DNA of 64,000 bases, from contig NZ_FQZG01000005.1 of the NCBI RefSeq assembly GCF_900141915.1, forward strand, positions 1-64,000. Direction: 5' to 3'. The stretch is from Tessaracoccus bendigoensis DSM 12906 (lineage in GTDB: Bacteria; Actinomycetota; Actinomycetes; Propionibacteriales; Propionibacteriaceae). The notes beneath the pieces were generated by a model. That model did not search any database. It was not told where the DNA came from and saw only the letters and a program-made list of their open reading frames with translations. This document shows positions 25,429-34,193 of the stretch, one piece after another. The position numbers and the translations under genes are program-made. Position 1 is the stretch's first letter, and the number at the start of each line of letters is the position of its first letter.

Positions 25429-27599
25429 AATTCACACACCATCCGTTCTCCAGCCTGCTGATCGCAGTGGCCGTCTGGCTCTCGCTGCTTCCGCTGGCCC
25501 CACTCATCGAGCCCTTGGCCTACAGCATCGAAAGCGTGCCACTGCTCGCGGCCGCGGCGCTGATCGGGCTGATCCTCGCCCGGATGCGCGCTCCCCGCGT
25601 CCTGACCCTGGTGGCGCAGGTGATCGCCCTGCTCGGGGTCCTCCTCTGGCGGGGGCTGACCCTCGCCGGGCCGGGCGACCCGGCCGGGTCACTCAGGACG
25701 CTGACGCTCGACGGGATAGAAGCCATCCGGTCGCAGGCCGCACCGCTGACCGCGACACCCGGGACAATCTGGCTCTGCCTGCTCCTGGTCACGCTGCTCA
25801 TCATCGTGGTCGAACTGCTTGTCAACGTCCTGGAACAACCGGGCTGGTCGATCGCGCCGCTCTCGTTGTCGTTCGGGATCTCCGCCGTGATCCTGCGCGA
25901 CGACCTACCCCTCTTCGACCTCGTCCCCGTGATCGGCGCCTACACGATCGTGCTCCTGAGCGTCGCGGGGGTGGGCCCGACCACCGGCCGGGCCTCGCGG
26001 CAGAGCCCGTTCCATATTTCGAGGGTCATGACCGGTCTCGGGTTGGCCTCCATCGCCGTGGCGGTCTCACTGTTGGTCAGCCCGCTGGTCCCCCTTGGCC
26101 CCAAGCAGCCGTGGAACTCGGGCACGGACGGGCCGATCCAACTCAGCGACCCACTGGTGCGGCTCGACCAGGACCTGCGACGTCCAGCCGACACACCGGT
26201 GTTGACGTACCGGCCGAGCACCGGTGAGCCGACCTACCTCCGCACCGTCGCGCTTTCGAGCGTCACGGCCGACGGTGCCCGGTTGGTGCCCATGCAGTTG
26301 AACAGGTTCGGGCTGCGTGACCTCGATGCCCCTCCCGGCACCGAAGTGACGGTGGAGACACAGATGGCCGACGTGCCTTCCGAGTACCTGCCGGTGCCGT
26401 TCGCCGTCACCGACATCGATGCGGCCGGGCTATGGTCGTATGATCCTGCGACCCTGACCGTCGTGGCGGCAGGCGAAGACCGCACCGAGCAGACCCGCAA
26501 CCTCAGTTACACGGCCCAGGCGGTCATGCCCAACCCGTCGAGGGAACAGATCGAGGCAGCGGAGGCCGGAAGCGGGCTCGACCCCGTATTGTCGGAGGTG
26601 CCCTCGGAACTCTCTCCTGAGGTCGCCACCCTCACCGCCGATGTCGTCGGGGACGCGGTGACCGCGGGGCAGCAGGCGCTCGCGATCCAGTCGTTCCTGC
26701 GCTCCGACGAGTTCACCTACTCGCTGGACGCGCCGAGTTCGGCCGGCAGTTCCGTCATCGACGCCTTCCTACTGTCCGACCGGTCCGGTTACTGCATCCA
26801 CTTCGCCACGGCCATGGTCACGATGGCCCGGATCCAGGGCATTCCCGCCCGGATGGCGGTCGGATTCACGCCCGGCGATTCGCTGGAGGACGGCAGCTTC
26901 GAGGTGACCTCGCACGACGCGCACGCGTGGCCGGAACTGTTCCTCGACGGCCTCGGCTGGGTGCCGTTCGAACCGACTCCCGCTTTCGCGGGCAATCCCG
27001 GATACACCGACCCGGCCGCCCAGCCTTCCGCCGAGCCGTCCCAGGAACCCTCTCCGTCTGTGCCTCCGGCGTCGTCGCAACCGACGGTCGCCCCACCCAG
27101 CCCGACGGCAACCCCCACCGCCCCTGCCACATCCTCCGGGGGAGGCGGCGCCGGGCTCGGGATCGGCCTTGGAATCGTGTTGCTGATCGGGCTCGCCTTC
27201 GCGCCTGCCCTGGTGCGGTTGGGCCAGCGACGCGTGCGCCTGCGCGGTGGGGTGTCGTCGGCTGAGGCCGCCGACGGCGCCTGGAACGAGACGCTGGCCA
27301 CCCTGCGCGACCACGGCATGACGTGGCCCGGAGGGTCCCCCGTCCCCGGGGCCTTGGCGCTTTCCGAGGATCTTCCCGACGAGGCTGCAGAGACACTGGC
27401 AGGGATCGCCCACACAGTGGAGCTCAGTCGCTACTCACGCGAAGGGGCGGTGACCGGTGGACTAGCCGGACAGGTCCGGGCCCTGCGTGGCACCCTGTGG
27501 GGTGTGGCCCCGTGGGGGCGGCGCCTCCGGGTAACCTTCGTCCCGCCGTCCGTCTTCACCCGATCGCCACGTAAGGGGACCCATGCCACATCCGATTGA
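25425..27599 (+). CDS. Membrane transglutaminase-like protein (TgpA/DUF3488 type)
   Basis: The 724-aa protein has five or more N-terminal membrane helices (about 10-215), a periplasmic-type transglutaminase core with the catalytic Cys in GYCIHFATAM and His in HDAHAWPELF followed by WVPFEPTP, a Pro/Ser/Thr linker (about 530-575), a further transmembrane helix (about 578-600) and a C-terminal DUF4129-like tail. The triad residues look intact. TgpA-like proteins are membrane-bound with an extracytoplasmic protease-like fold; the substrate is unknown. It is coupled to the DUF58 gene. Confidence 0.9.
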   Translation: MKFTHHPFSSLLIAVAVWLSLLPLAPLIEPLAYSIESVPLLAAAALIGLILARMRAPRVLTLVAQVIALLGVLLWRGLTLAGPGDPAGSLRTLTLDGIEAIRSQAAPLTATPGTIWLCLLLVTLLIIVVELLVNVLEQPGWSIAPLSLSFGISAVILRDDLPLFDLVPVIGAYTIVLLSVAGVGPTTGRASRQSPFHISRVMTGLGLASIAVAVSLLVSPLVPLGPKQPWNSGTDGPIQLSDPLVRLDQDLRRPADTPVLTYRPSTGEPTYLRTVALSSVTADGARLVPMQLNRFGLRDLDAPPGTEVTVETQMADVPSEYLPVPFAVTDIDAAGLWSYDPATLTVVAAGEDRTEQTRNLSYTAQAVMPNPSREQIEAAEAGSGLDPVLSEVPSELSPEVATLTADVVGDAVTAGQQALAIQSFLRSDEFTYSLDAPSSAGSSVIDAFLLSDRSGYCIHFATAMVTMARIQGIPARMAVGFTPGDSLEDGSFEVTSHDAHAWPELFLDGLGWVPFEPTPAFAGNPGYTDPAAQPSAEPSQEPSPSVPPASSQPTVAPPSPTATPTAPATSSGGGGAGLGIGLGIVLLIGLAFAPALVRLGQRRVRLRGGVSSAEAADGAWNETLATLRDHGMTWPGGSPVPGALALSEDLPDEAAETLAGIAHTVELSRYSREGAVTGGLAGQVRALRGTLWGVAPWGRRLRVTFVPPSVFTRSPRKGTHATSD

Positions 27600-27608
27600 C
27601 TGGGCGCA

Positions 27609-27614
27609 TAGAAT
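27609..27614 (+). promoter_or_regulatory. -10 hexamer of the DUF3040 gene
   Basis: TAGAAT lies 29 bases before the ATG at 27644, leaving room for a short leader with GAGGGAG. Confidence 0.45.
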
Positions 27615-27643
27615 GGGCTCAACAAGCACCCGAGGGAGTTGAG

Positions 27644-28039
27644 ATGGCCCTTTCTGAGCAGGAGCGCAAGCTGCTGGAGCAGCTTGAGGCGTCCCTTATG
27701 GCCGACGACCCTGGTCTAGCCGAGAAACTGAGCGGATCTACCGAGGTGCGCGTGCACCGCAGGCGAGCCGCGCTCGCCGGGTTGTGCTTCGTCATCGGCG
27801 TCGTGGTGCTCGTGGCTGGCGTGACCGTGCATCCGGTGGTCAGCGTCGTGGGCTTCCTCATCATGTTGGCCGCCGCACTCTTGGGCATCAACTCGTGGCG
27901 AAGGGTCGGCGACGACGGTGGCCAGCCGAGCAAGCCCCACCCGGCCCCGCCGAAGCCGAACCCGCCACCCTCGTCGGGCAGCGATTTCATGGAGAAGTTG
28001 GAGGAACGCTGGCGTCGGCGCCAGGACGGCGATAACTGA
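27644..28039 (+). CDS. DUF3040 membrane protein
   Basis: The 131-aa protein starts MALSEQERKLLEQLEASL, typical of DUF3040, with the DDPGLAEKL motif, two membrane helices (about 44-62 and 66-85) and a Pro/Lys-rich cytoplasmic tail. DUF3040 proteins are small actinobacterial membrane proteins of unknown function that are often found near the dcw cluster. The ATG at 27644 with GAGGGAG is chosen over the upstream open frame. Confidence 0.88.
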   Translation: MALSEQERKLLEQLEASLMADDPGLAEKLSGSTEVRVHRRRAALAGLCFVIGVVVLVAGVTVHPVVSVVGFLIMLAAALLGINSWRRVGDDGGQPSKPHPAPPKPNPPPSSGSDFMEKLEERWRRRQDGDN

Positions 28040-28071
28040 ACCTGATTCGCCGGTCTGGGCCCGCTGGCGTT

Positions 28072-28170
28072 ACCAGCGCTAAGTCCCCGACACCATCGCT
28101 AAGTCCCCGATACCAGCGCTAAGTCCCCGACACCAACGAAATGCCGCGTCACCAGCGAAATACGGCAGGT
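28072..28170. repeat. 20-base tandem repeat array (ACCAGCG type)
   Basis: Three near-identical 20-mers ACCAGCGCTAAGTCCCCGAY run from 28072 to 28131 (the middle one starts ACCATCG), followed by two degenerate units (28132-28150 and 28151-28170). Further on, 28171-28214 has inverted forms such as CACTGGTAACC and GCTGGTGACGACC. The CGAYACCAGCG junction also recurs at 53.6-54.5 kb. The 28040-28272 gap lies between convergent genes and holds no supported gene. Confidence 0.75.
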
Positions 28171-28272
28171 ATCCAGACATATCACTGGTAACCGCGAAAA
28201 CTGCTGGTGACGACCAAGGCCACCGACACCTCCCATCGGTCCCTCCCCAGATCCGGTCAGGCTGACGTGGCT

Positions 28273-29460
28273 TCACCCCGCAGCGGTGAGCATCTCGCCA
28301 CGCCGCGTCAACCGAGCCCGCTGCACCGCCTGCGGGCCGAACCGAAGCACCGCCGCGTCGATCGCCTCCTCAGCGTCCTCCCAACCATGGGACGGCTCAT
28401 CCAGCACGGGCTGCCGATACGTCTGCGACTTCGGCACCAGCTTCTCGGCCCGGACCCCGACCCGTCGGATCCGGGCTCGTTGCAGCCCAAGCTTCTCGAA
28501 CAGCCTGAGCGCCTCGGCGTAGATGTCGTTGGTGCGGTCGGTGTAGGCCTTCAGCGTCCCGGTGCGGGTGATCGTCGTGAAGTCGGCGAACCTTACCGAA
28601 AGGGTCACGGTCTTACCGACCATCTCCTGCGCCCGCATCCGGCCGGCAGTGCGGTCTGCCATCCGCAGGATCTCGGTGACCACCAATGCCGGATCATCGG
28701 TGTCGCGGCTGAAGGTCTCCTGCGATCCGACACTGTGCTCTGAGGGCTCCTTCGCGAGCACCGAACGGTCGTCGCGACCCCAGGCGAGGTCGAACAGCAG
28801 CGCACCCTGCCCGTCGCCGAGTGCCCGCTGCAACGTAGGTCTCGATGTGTTGGCGAGGTCTCGAACCGTCGTGAGACCCAACCGGTGCAGCCTACCGGCG
28901 GTCGCCTCCCCCACCCCCCAGATCGCCTCCACCGGAAGCGGATGCAGGAAGGCGATGACTTCCTCCTCCTGCACCCTGACGAGCCCGTCGGGCTTGGCCT
29001 GCTTGGAGGCGAGCTTGGCGATGAACTTGCTGGGGCCGATGCCGACCGAGCAGGCGATGCCCTGCTCGTCCATCACCTGGGCCCGGAGCTCCTCCCCGAC
29101 CACGACCGGGTCGCCGCCCAGGCGCCGCAGCGCCGTGGTCAGATCGATGAACGCCTCGTCGATGGAAGCCATCTCCACCCGGTCGGTCATGGTGTCGAAG
29201 ATCTCAGCGACCCCCACCGAGACGGCTGAGTAATGGTCGAAATCCGGAGTCACCACCGCCGCCTGGGGACACAACCGCCGCGCCCTGCTCGAAGGCATGC
29301 CCGCGGTGATCCCGAACCGTCTGGCCGGATAGTTCGCCGACAACACCACCCCCCTGCTGGAACCGCCGACGAACATGGGCACTTCCCGCAGTTCAGGGTG
29401 GCGCGCCATCTCGACCGACGCGTAGAAGGCGTCCATGTCCACGTGTGCGATCACCGTCAC
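28273..29460 (-). CDS. dinB: DNA polymerase IV (Y family, DinB)
   Basis: The 395-aa product is a Y-family translesion polymerase. It shows VDMDAFYASVE (metal-binding Asp, about residues 7-17), the catalytic SIDEAFIDLTT motif, the helix-hairpin-helix IWGVGEATAGRLHRLGL and a little-finger domain (TVTLSVRFADFTTITR). The frame is open upstream into dnaE2, but the GTG at 29460 has GGAGGTGAGG before it and starts five bases after the dnaE2 stop. Its place as last gene of the DUF6504-HEPN-dnaE2-dinB set suggests it takes part in SOS mutagenesis. Confidence 0.95.
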   Translation of the reverse strand: MTVIAHVDMDAFYASVEMARHPELREVPMFVGGSSRGVVLSANYPARRFGITAGMPSSRARRLCPQAAVVTPDFDHYSAVSVGVAEIFDTMTDRVEMASIDEAFIDLTTALRRLGGDPVVVGEELRAQVMDEQGIACSVGIGPSKFIAKLASKQAKPDGLVRVQEEEVIAFLHPLPVEAIWGVGEATAGRLHRLGLTTVRDLANTSRPTLQRALGDGQGALLFDLAWGRDDRSVLAKEPSEHSVGSQETFSRDTDDPALVVTEILRMADRTAGRMRAQEMVGKTVTLSVRFADFTTITRTGTLKAYTDRTNDIYAEALRLFEKLGLQRARIRRVGVRAEKLVPKSQTYRQPVLDEPSHGWEDAEEAIDAAVLRFGPQAVQRARLTRRGEMLTAAG

Positions 29461-29464
29461 GGCC

Positions 29465-32400
29465 TCACCTCCCTGCGCTCCCGGGGCTGGAGTGCCACAG
29501 CTTGCGCGGTGCTTCCGCAGCTCCGGTGCCAGCGGGCTTGATGTCGGAGTAGGGCGACTGTTTGAAACCGCTGGCATGCACCAGCACTCGCCGCTGCCCC
29601 ATTCCGCCTGCACGGGTGTGGTTCTGCGGGTCTGGTGGCGGCTCGAAACCCTCGGGTGCGGGCTCCCCCTCCTCCGGCTCGGCAGCAGGATCCTGAACGG
29701 ACCGACTCGGCTCCTTCCAGGCACCGACCAGACAATAGCCTTCTGGCACATCGTCGAGGATCGCGGTTACGTCCGCGACGGCCTCATCCTCGGTAGCACC
29801 CTGGTTTAGGGCGGCCCGCCACGCCTCATCCAAGATGCCCAGATCCCAGGCTCCGGTGGCGCGGATCGAGATACCCCGCGGCCCGGTACGCCGGATCTTG
29901 CCCCGGACCAGCAGCATCCAGGATGAGAACACGGTGGATGCGTACGGCCCCTGCACGTCCTCGAAGAAGGTGGTGTCGACGGGGCCGGTCGAGTCATCGA
30001 GAGTCAGGAAGATCACACGCCGCCCAGAACGCACCGGTGGGGTCTGCGTCGCGACCTTTACTCCTGCGACCAACACGTCGGCCTGGTTGCGGTGCTGCAA
30101 CAGGACCCGGGAACTGGATGCACCGAGCGCGCGCAGCAGCGGCAGGTAGCGGCCCATGATGTGCTGGCTGGCGTCGAGCCCGAGGATCTCCAATTCGGCC
30201 TTGAGTCGTTCTTCGTCGTCCATTTCGGGCAGCCCGGTGACCCTGACGTCGGAGGTCGGTTCGTCGCCGTCCTCCTCGAAGTCGAGCGCGACCTGCACGG
30301 CCAGCGCGCGACGGTCGACCTGACAGCTCTGGGCGCGGGCGAGGTCGGCCGGGTCGTCCGTCGACACCTGACGTCTGCGCCCCTTCGCGCGCGCCGCGAC
30401 CCGTTCGTCGGCCCTGCTCGCCCGGTGCAGGTCGGCGAGCGCGAGCAGCAGGTCGCGTCTGGTCACCCGGCCGTGCCGGGCGACGGAGGTGCTTCCTCCG
30501 ATGCCGTAGATCCGGTCGAAGGCCCCGGCGAGGATGAGTCGCTCGACGACGGGCTCACTCACCCGGGCCCTTGCCCAGAAGTCGCTGAGCGAAACAAACG
30601 GTGCGCCCGCGACGATCCGCTCAATCTCGGCCTCCGAAATGCCCTTCACGTCTGCCAGGGACAACCGGATGCCCCAGCCGTCGACGTGCGGCAGCCCGTC
30701 CGTCGCCGACGGTGCCCCCATCGCGAAGTGTTCCGGCAGCCGCAGCTCTTCCTCGTCCATTTCCAGCCGTTCGGCACGGTACTGGCCAGAGCTGCGGTTG
30801 ACGTCGAGCCCCAGCACCGCGATCTCCATCCGCCTGGCTTCCTCCAGCAGCAGCCGCTTCGGATACATGCCGGGGTCGTGCGTCAGGATGCCGGAGAGGA
30901 AGTGGGCCGGGTAATGACGCTTCAGCCAGGCCGACTGGTAGGTGGGTAGCGCGAAGGCCGCCGCGTGTGCCTTGCAGAACCCGAAGGAGGCGAACGATTC
31001 GAGGATGAACCAGATCTGTTCGACCAGAGGCTCGGCATAGCCCCGTTCGTCCGCCTTACGTGCGAACCAGTCCTTCACCCTGGCCTGGCCGTCACGGTCA
31101 CCCAGCGCGCGGCGCACCTCGTCACCCTGTGCGAGGCTGCATCCTGTGACGGTGGCGATGATCTCGATGAGCTGTTCGTGGAAGACGACCACCCCGTAGG
31201 TCTGCTCGAGCGCCGGGATGAGGCTCTCGTGCAGATAGCTGGGCTGCGTCCAGCCTTGTCGACCTTCAAGGAACGGGGTGACCATGTCGGATTTGACCGG
31301 CCCGGGTCGGAACAAGGAGATGTCGACGATCAGGTCGTGGAAGTTCTCGGGCCCGAACTTGCCGACCAGTTCCCGCTGGCCGGGCGACTCGATCTGGAAG
31401 CAGCCGAGCGTGGCGCGGTGCGCGATCATGTCGTAGACGGCCGCGTCGTCGAACGGAGCGAGCGCGTCGATGTCCGGGGTTGGGCCCTCGGCCCCGGTTC
31501 GGCCGATCTCACCCAACGCATGTGCCATCGCCGACTGCATCCGGATGCCGAGCACGTCGAGCTTCAGCAGACCGAGGTCTTCCACGTCGTCCTTGTCGAA
31601 CTGGCTCATCGGATACCCGCTGAAGCTGGCTTCCAGGGGGGTGCGCTGCCCGAGCGACGAGTCGCTCAGAATGACGCCGCAGGGGTGCAACGCGATATGA
31701 CGAGGCAACCCGTCGAGCGACTCGACCAGACCGAACAGCAGTTCGAGGCGCTGCTCCCCCAGCCCAGCGGCACGCAGTTCGGGCAGGTCGCGCAGCGCGG
31801 CGCGGGCATCACGGGCCCGGATGTGCGGAAACGCCTTGGCCATCGCGTCGATCTCTACGGGGGGCAGGCTGAGCGCGGCGCCGACGTCGCGGACGGCATG
31901 GCGGACCCGGTACGTCTCGATCATGGCGACGCAGGCGACCCGCTGCCCGCCGAAGGTCGCCAGAATCTTGTCGTAGACCTCGGTGCGGCGGGCCGATTCG
32001 ACGTCCAGATCGATGTCGGGCAACGCCTGCCTGAGCGGGGAGAGGAAGCGCTCCATGATGAGGCCGTAGCGGATCGGGTCGACCCCTGAGACGCCGAGCG
32101 CGTAGTTGACCAGGCTACCCGCGCCAGAGCCGCGGGCGGCGCAACGGATACCCAGGCCCCGGATGAGGCCGACGACATCGGCGACGGTGAGGAAATACGA
32201 CTCGAACCCAAGCCTGCCGATCACGGCCAGTTCTTCGTCGAGCCGGTCGAACACCTCGCGGCCGGGGGACGCGTAGCGCTCGGAGACACCCGCCTCGCAG
32301 CGGGCCCGCAGCACCGACGGCGCCGCCTCGGGCGTGGTGCCGAGCGTTTCGAACTCCGGCAGCCGGATCTCACCCAGCCCGATGTCGCCGATCGGATCGA

Positions 32401-33280
32401 GCCGACAGCGCAGCGCGAGGCCGCGGGTGTCGCGCAGCAGGGAATCGGCGTCGGGTCGTCCCGCCAGCCGTGCCGCTTCTGCTGCTGCGACGCGCATGGC
32501 TTCGCCCGATTTGAGGTGGCCCTCGGCGTTACGCCGGTCGATGTTTCGCACGTCGAGCGGCACGAGGCGGCGCGCCGCGTCGAGCACGTCGACGGTGGCG
32601 CCCTGGCCTCGCTTGGCCATCCGCACCATGTTGGTCAGCACCACCGGCACCCCCATCGCGTCGGCCAGGTGGATGATGCCGCCGGCCTGGTGGGCTGAGG
32701 CGGGGCCGCGGCCGCCGGTGTGCTGGTTGGTGGCGGCCAGTACCAGGCCGGGCCCCAACTCGGAGCGCCACCGGCGGACTGCGCTCCTCGCGTCGTCGGG
32801 TCGACCGGCCGACACGAGCCCGCCGACCTCGGAATCCGCGCCGAGCAGGACGAACGCGTCGCGGCCTGCGCAGTGCTGCGCGATGGTTTCAAGCGTGACC
32901 ACCGGGTCGGAGCGTTCACCGTTCAACTGGGCGGCGGTGATCAGGGCACACAGCACCCCCCACCCCGCACGCGAGGAGGCCAACACGACGGCGCGGGGCA
33001 GCCGTTCGTCGCGCAGCTGGCCCCCGCGGGCCGCGGCCGGGCGACGCGCGGTGCGCCACCCGTCCGGCCGGACGGCGAGGTCGACGCCGACGATGGGCGC
33101 GATTCCGGTCCGTAGGCACGACTTCGCGAACCGGACGGCGCCGTAGAGGCCGCCGCGGTCGGTGATCGCCAGCGAGTCCATGCCGTGCGCTAGCGCCTCG
33201 GCCACCAACTCACCCGGGTGGGAGGCGCCGTACTGGAAGGAATAGCCGGAGGCGACCCTGAGGTGCGTGAACGGCTCCAT
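29465..33280 (-). CDS. dnaE2: Error-prone DNA polymerase DnaE2 (ImuC)
   Basis: The 1271-aa protein is a C-family polymerase of the DnaE2 type. The PHP domain is at the N-terminus (HLRVASGYSFQYGASHP, 6-22), the catalytic palm has PDIDLDVE (about 415-422), and the C-terminus has the DnaE2 ending VLVHASGFKQSPYSD ... RKLWHSSPG. DnaE2 performs damage-induced mutagenesis; in many bacteria it works with ImuA/ImuB, whose genes are not present here. Its ATG overlaps the HEPN gene stop as TAATG, and dinB follows after five bases. Confidence 0.96.
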   Translation of the reverse strand: MEPFTHLRVASGYSFQYGASHPGELVAEALAHGMDSLAITDRGGLYGAVRFAKSCLRTGIAPIVGVDLAVRPDGWRTARRPAAARGGQLRDERLPRAVVLASSRAGWGVLCALITAAQLNGERSDPVVTLETIAQHCAGRDAFVLLGADSEVGGLVSAGRPDDARSAVRRWRSELGPGLVLAATNQHTGGRGPASAHQAGGIIHLADAMGVPVVLTNMVRMAKRGQGATVDVLDAARRLVPLDVRNIDRRNAEGHLKSGEAMRVAAAEAARLAGRPDADSLLRDTRGLALRCRLDPIGDIGLGEIRLPEFETLGTTPEAAPSVLRARCEAGVSERYASPGREVFDRLDEELAVIGRLGFESYFLTVADVVGLIRGLGIRCAARGSGAGSLVNYALGVSGVDPIRYGLIMERFLSPLRQALPDIDLDVESARRTEVYDKILATFGGQRVACVAMIETYRVRHAVRDVGAALSLPPVEIDAMAKAFPHIRARDARAALRDLPELRAAGLGEQRLELLFGLVESLDGLPRHIALHPCGVILSDSSLGQRTPLEASFSGYPMSQFDKDDVEDLGLLKLDVLGIRMQSAMAHALGEIGRTGAEGPTPDIDALAPFDDAAVYDMIAHRATLGCFQIESPGQRELVGKFGPENFHDLIVDISLFRPGPVKSDMVTPFLEGRQGWTQPSYLHESLIPALEQTYGVVVFHEQLIEIIATVTGCSLAQGDEVRRALGDRDGQARVKDWFARKADERGYAEPLVEQIWFILESFASFGFCKAHAAAFALPTYQSAWLKRHYPAHFLSGILTHDPGMYPKRLLLEEARRMEIAVLGLDVNRSSGQYRAERLEMDEEELRLPEHFAMGAPSATDGLPHVDGWGIRLSLADVKGISEAEIERIVAGAPFVSLSDFWARARVSEPVVERLILAGAFDRIYGIGGSTSVARHGRVTRRDLLLALADLHRASRADERVAARAKGRRRQVSTDDPADLARAQSCQVDRRALAVQVALDFEEDGDEPTSDVRVTGLPEMDDEERLKAELEILGLDASQHIMGRYLPLLRALGASSSRVLLQHRNQADVLVAGVKVATQTPPVRSGRRVIFLTLDDSTGPVDTTFFEDVQGPYASTVFSSWMLLVRGKIRRTGPRGISIRATGAWDLGILDEAWRAALNQGATEDEAVADVTAILDDVPEGYCLVGAWKEPSRSVQDPAAEPEEGEPAPEGFEPPPDPQNHTRAGGMGQRRVLVHASGFKQSPYSDIKPAGTGAAEAPRKLWHSSPGSAGR

Positions 33281-33642
33281 TACCCGGCCTCCGCCAGGAT
33301 TTCCTCGCGTCTACGCAGCCAGCCGACGGCATCACCCATGAAGCCCTGGGCATCACGGATCAGATCGGCGGCGCCACGTTCGGAGACGAGGGCACCGGCC
33401 TGCACCGCGGCCACCGTCGGCGCCACGGCCGAGAAGAAGTCGGCCCACTCGGCGAGTTCGGGGGCAGCCGAGGTGAGCAGCCTCCAGACGTCGGAGCGCC
33501 CCCGCGCCCGGCCGGGAGCCGCCGCGATCACCGCGAGAGCCGCCTGTTGGGCCGACTGGTAGGCGCCGACGAAGCGGGCTGCGGGAGGCTCAGCCAATTC
33601 GGCCTCCAAAATCAGCCGTCGGCTGTAGGTGAGGTCGATCAT
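33280..33642 (-). CDS. HEPN-domain protein, SAV_6107 type
   Basis: This 120-aa all-helical protein fits the SAV_6107-type HEPN family: SRRLILEAELAEPPAARFVG, YQSAQQAALAV and a central segment with VWRLLTSAAPELAEWADFF. HEPN domains are often RNases or RNA-binding helices, but the canonical R-x4-6-H motif is not evident in this sequence, so catalysis is doubtful. Starts and stops overlap both neighbours (TGATG with DUF6504 and TAATG with dnaE2), so it is made together with the polymerase. The open frame extends upstream, but the ATG at 33642 is the natural start. Its role is unknown. Confidence 0.78.
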   Translation of the reverse strand: MIDLTYSRRLILEAELAEPPAARFVGAYQSAQQAALAVIAAAPGRARGRSDVWRLLTSAAPELAEWADFFSAVAPTVAAVQAGALVSERGAADLIRDAQGFMGDAVGWLRRREEILAEAG

Positions 33643-33944
33643 CAGTCGAGCACCGCCTGGAGCACCCAGTCTTCGGCGTTGACGGTGCGGGCCAGTTCGT
33701 AGACCCCGCGCTGCCTGCCGTTGCCGGCCTCGACACGCCACACTTCTCGTTCGGCCAGCGGATCGGGCTCGACATCGTCGACGGCATCTCCGCGCAGTGC
33801 GCGGGCCTGACTCCCCGACCACCAGGGTGTGGCGCGGCTCCAGCGGCCCTGGATCTCCTTGACCAGCAGCAGCCGGTCGCGCCAGATGAACTGGCGTGGC
33901 TCTTCGGTGAAGAGCACGTGGATGGGTTCGTCATAGGTGCGCAC
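33642..33944 (-). CDS. DUF6504-like small protein, first gene of the dnaE2 operon
   Basis: The 100-aa product contains FIWRDRLLLVKEIQGRWSR, a WW pair and YELAR...EDWVLQAVLD, which I recognise as the DUF6504 pattern found near Y-family and DnaE2 polymerases in actinobacteria. The GTG at 33944 has GGAGG six bases upstream. It begins a chain of four genes joined by 1-base overlaps or very short gaps. A consensus LexA box lies about 180 bases upstream. Its biochemical function is unknown; the family assignment is from memory of the motif. Confidence 0.72.
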   Translation of the reverse strand: MRTYDEPIHVLFTEEPRQFIWRDRLLLVKEIQGRWSRATPWWSGSQARALRGDAVDDVEPDPLAEREVWRVEAGNGRQRGVYELARTVNAEDWVLQAVLD

Positions 33945-34120
33945 GGTGGCCTCCGAGATCGTCCGACTACTTTGAAAACTGCTCATTCGACCCGTGCGCC
34001 GCGGCGGGTCGGCCGCGACGGGTGGACCGTGAGCCCCGGACCGGCGCAGGGGTCGAATCCACGCCGGGCCGGGGCGGCCCACCACCGAAATGCCTGTTCA
34101 AACCAGAGCTTCCGAACTAA

Positions 34121-34136
34121 TCGAACAGGCGTTCGG
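34121..34136. promoter_or_regulatory. LexA (SOS) box upstream of the DUF6504-HEPN-dnaE2-dinB operon
   Basis: TCGAAC-AGGC-GTTCGG matches the SOS box CGAAC-RNRY-GTTCG completely, with one flanking mismatch from TCGAAC-N4-GTTCGA. It starts nine bases downstream of a minus-strand TATAGT -10 hexamer, so LexA bound here would sit over the first transcribed bases and block the operon. Confidence 0.8.
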
Positions 34137-34145
34137 ACAAGAACC

Positions 34146-34176
34146 ACTATATGCCTTCCCTCCGACAAGACGTCAA
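34146..34176 (-). promoter_or_regulatory. Promoter of the SOS mutagenesis operon
   Basis: On the minus strand TTGACG (34171-34176) and TATAGT (34146-34151) are 19 bases apart, somewhat longer than ideal. Transcription would begin near 34139 and give a leader of about 195 bases before the DUF6504 GTG. A closer second promoter cannot be excluded. Confidence 0.55.
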
Positions 34177-34180
34177 GCCC

Positions 34181-34186
34181 TATCCT
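34181..34186 (+). promoter_or_regulatory. -10 hexamer, leaderless type, for the FAD-like gene
   Basis: TATCCT lies seven bases before the ATG at 34194 with no ribosome binding site between. Confidence 0.5.
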
Positions 34187-34193
34187 TGGCGCC

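Noticed and set aside
34040-34075. tRNA-like T arm (GGTCGAATCC) in the dnaE2 leader region.
   Set aside because: No acceptor, D or anticodon stems can be fitted around it, so it is a chance resemblance.
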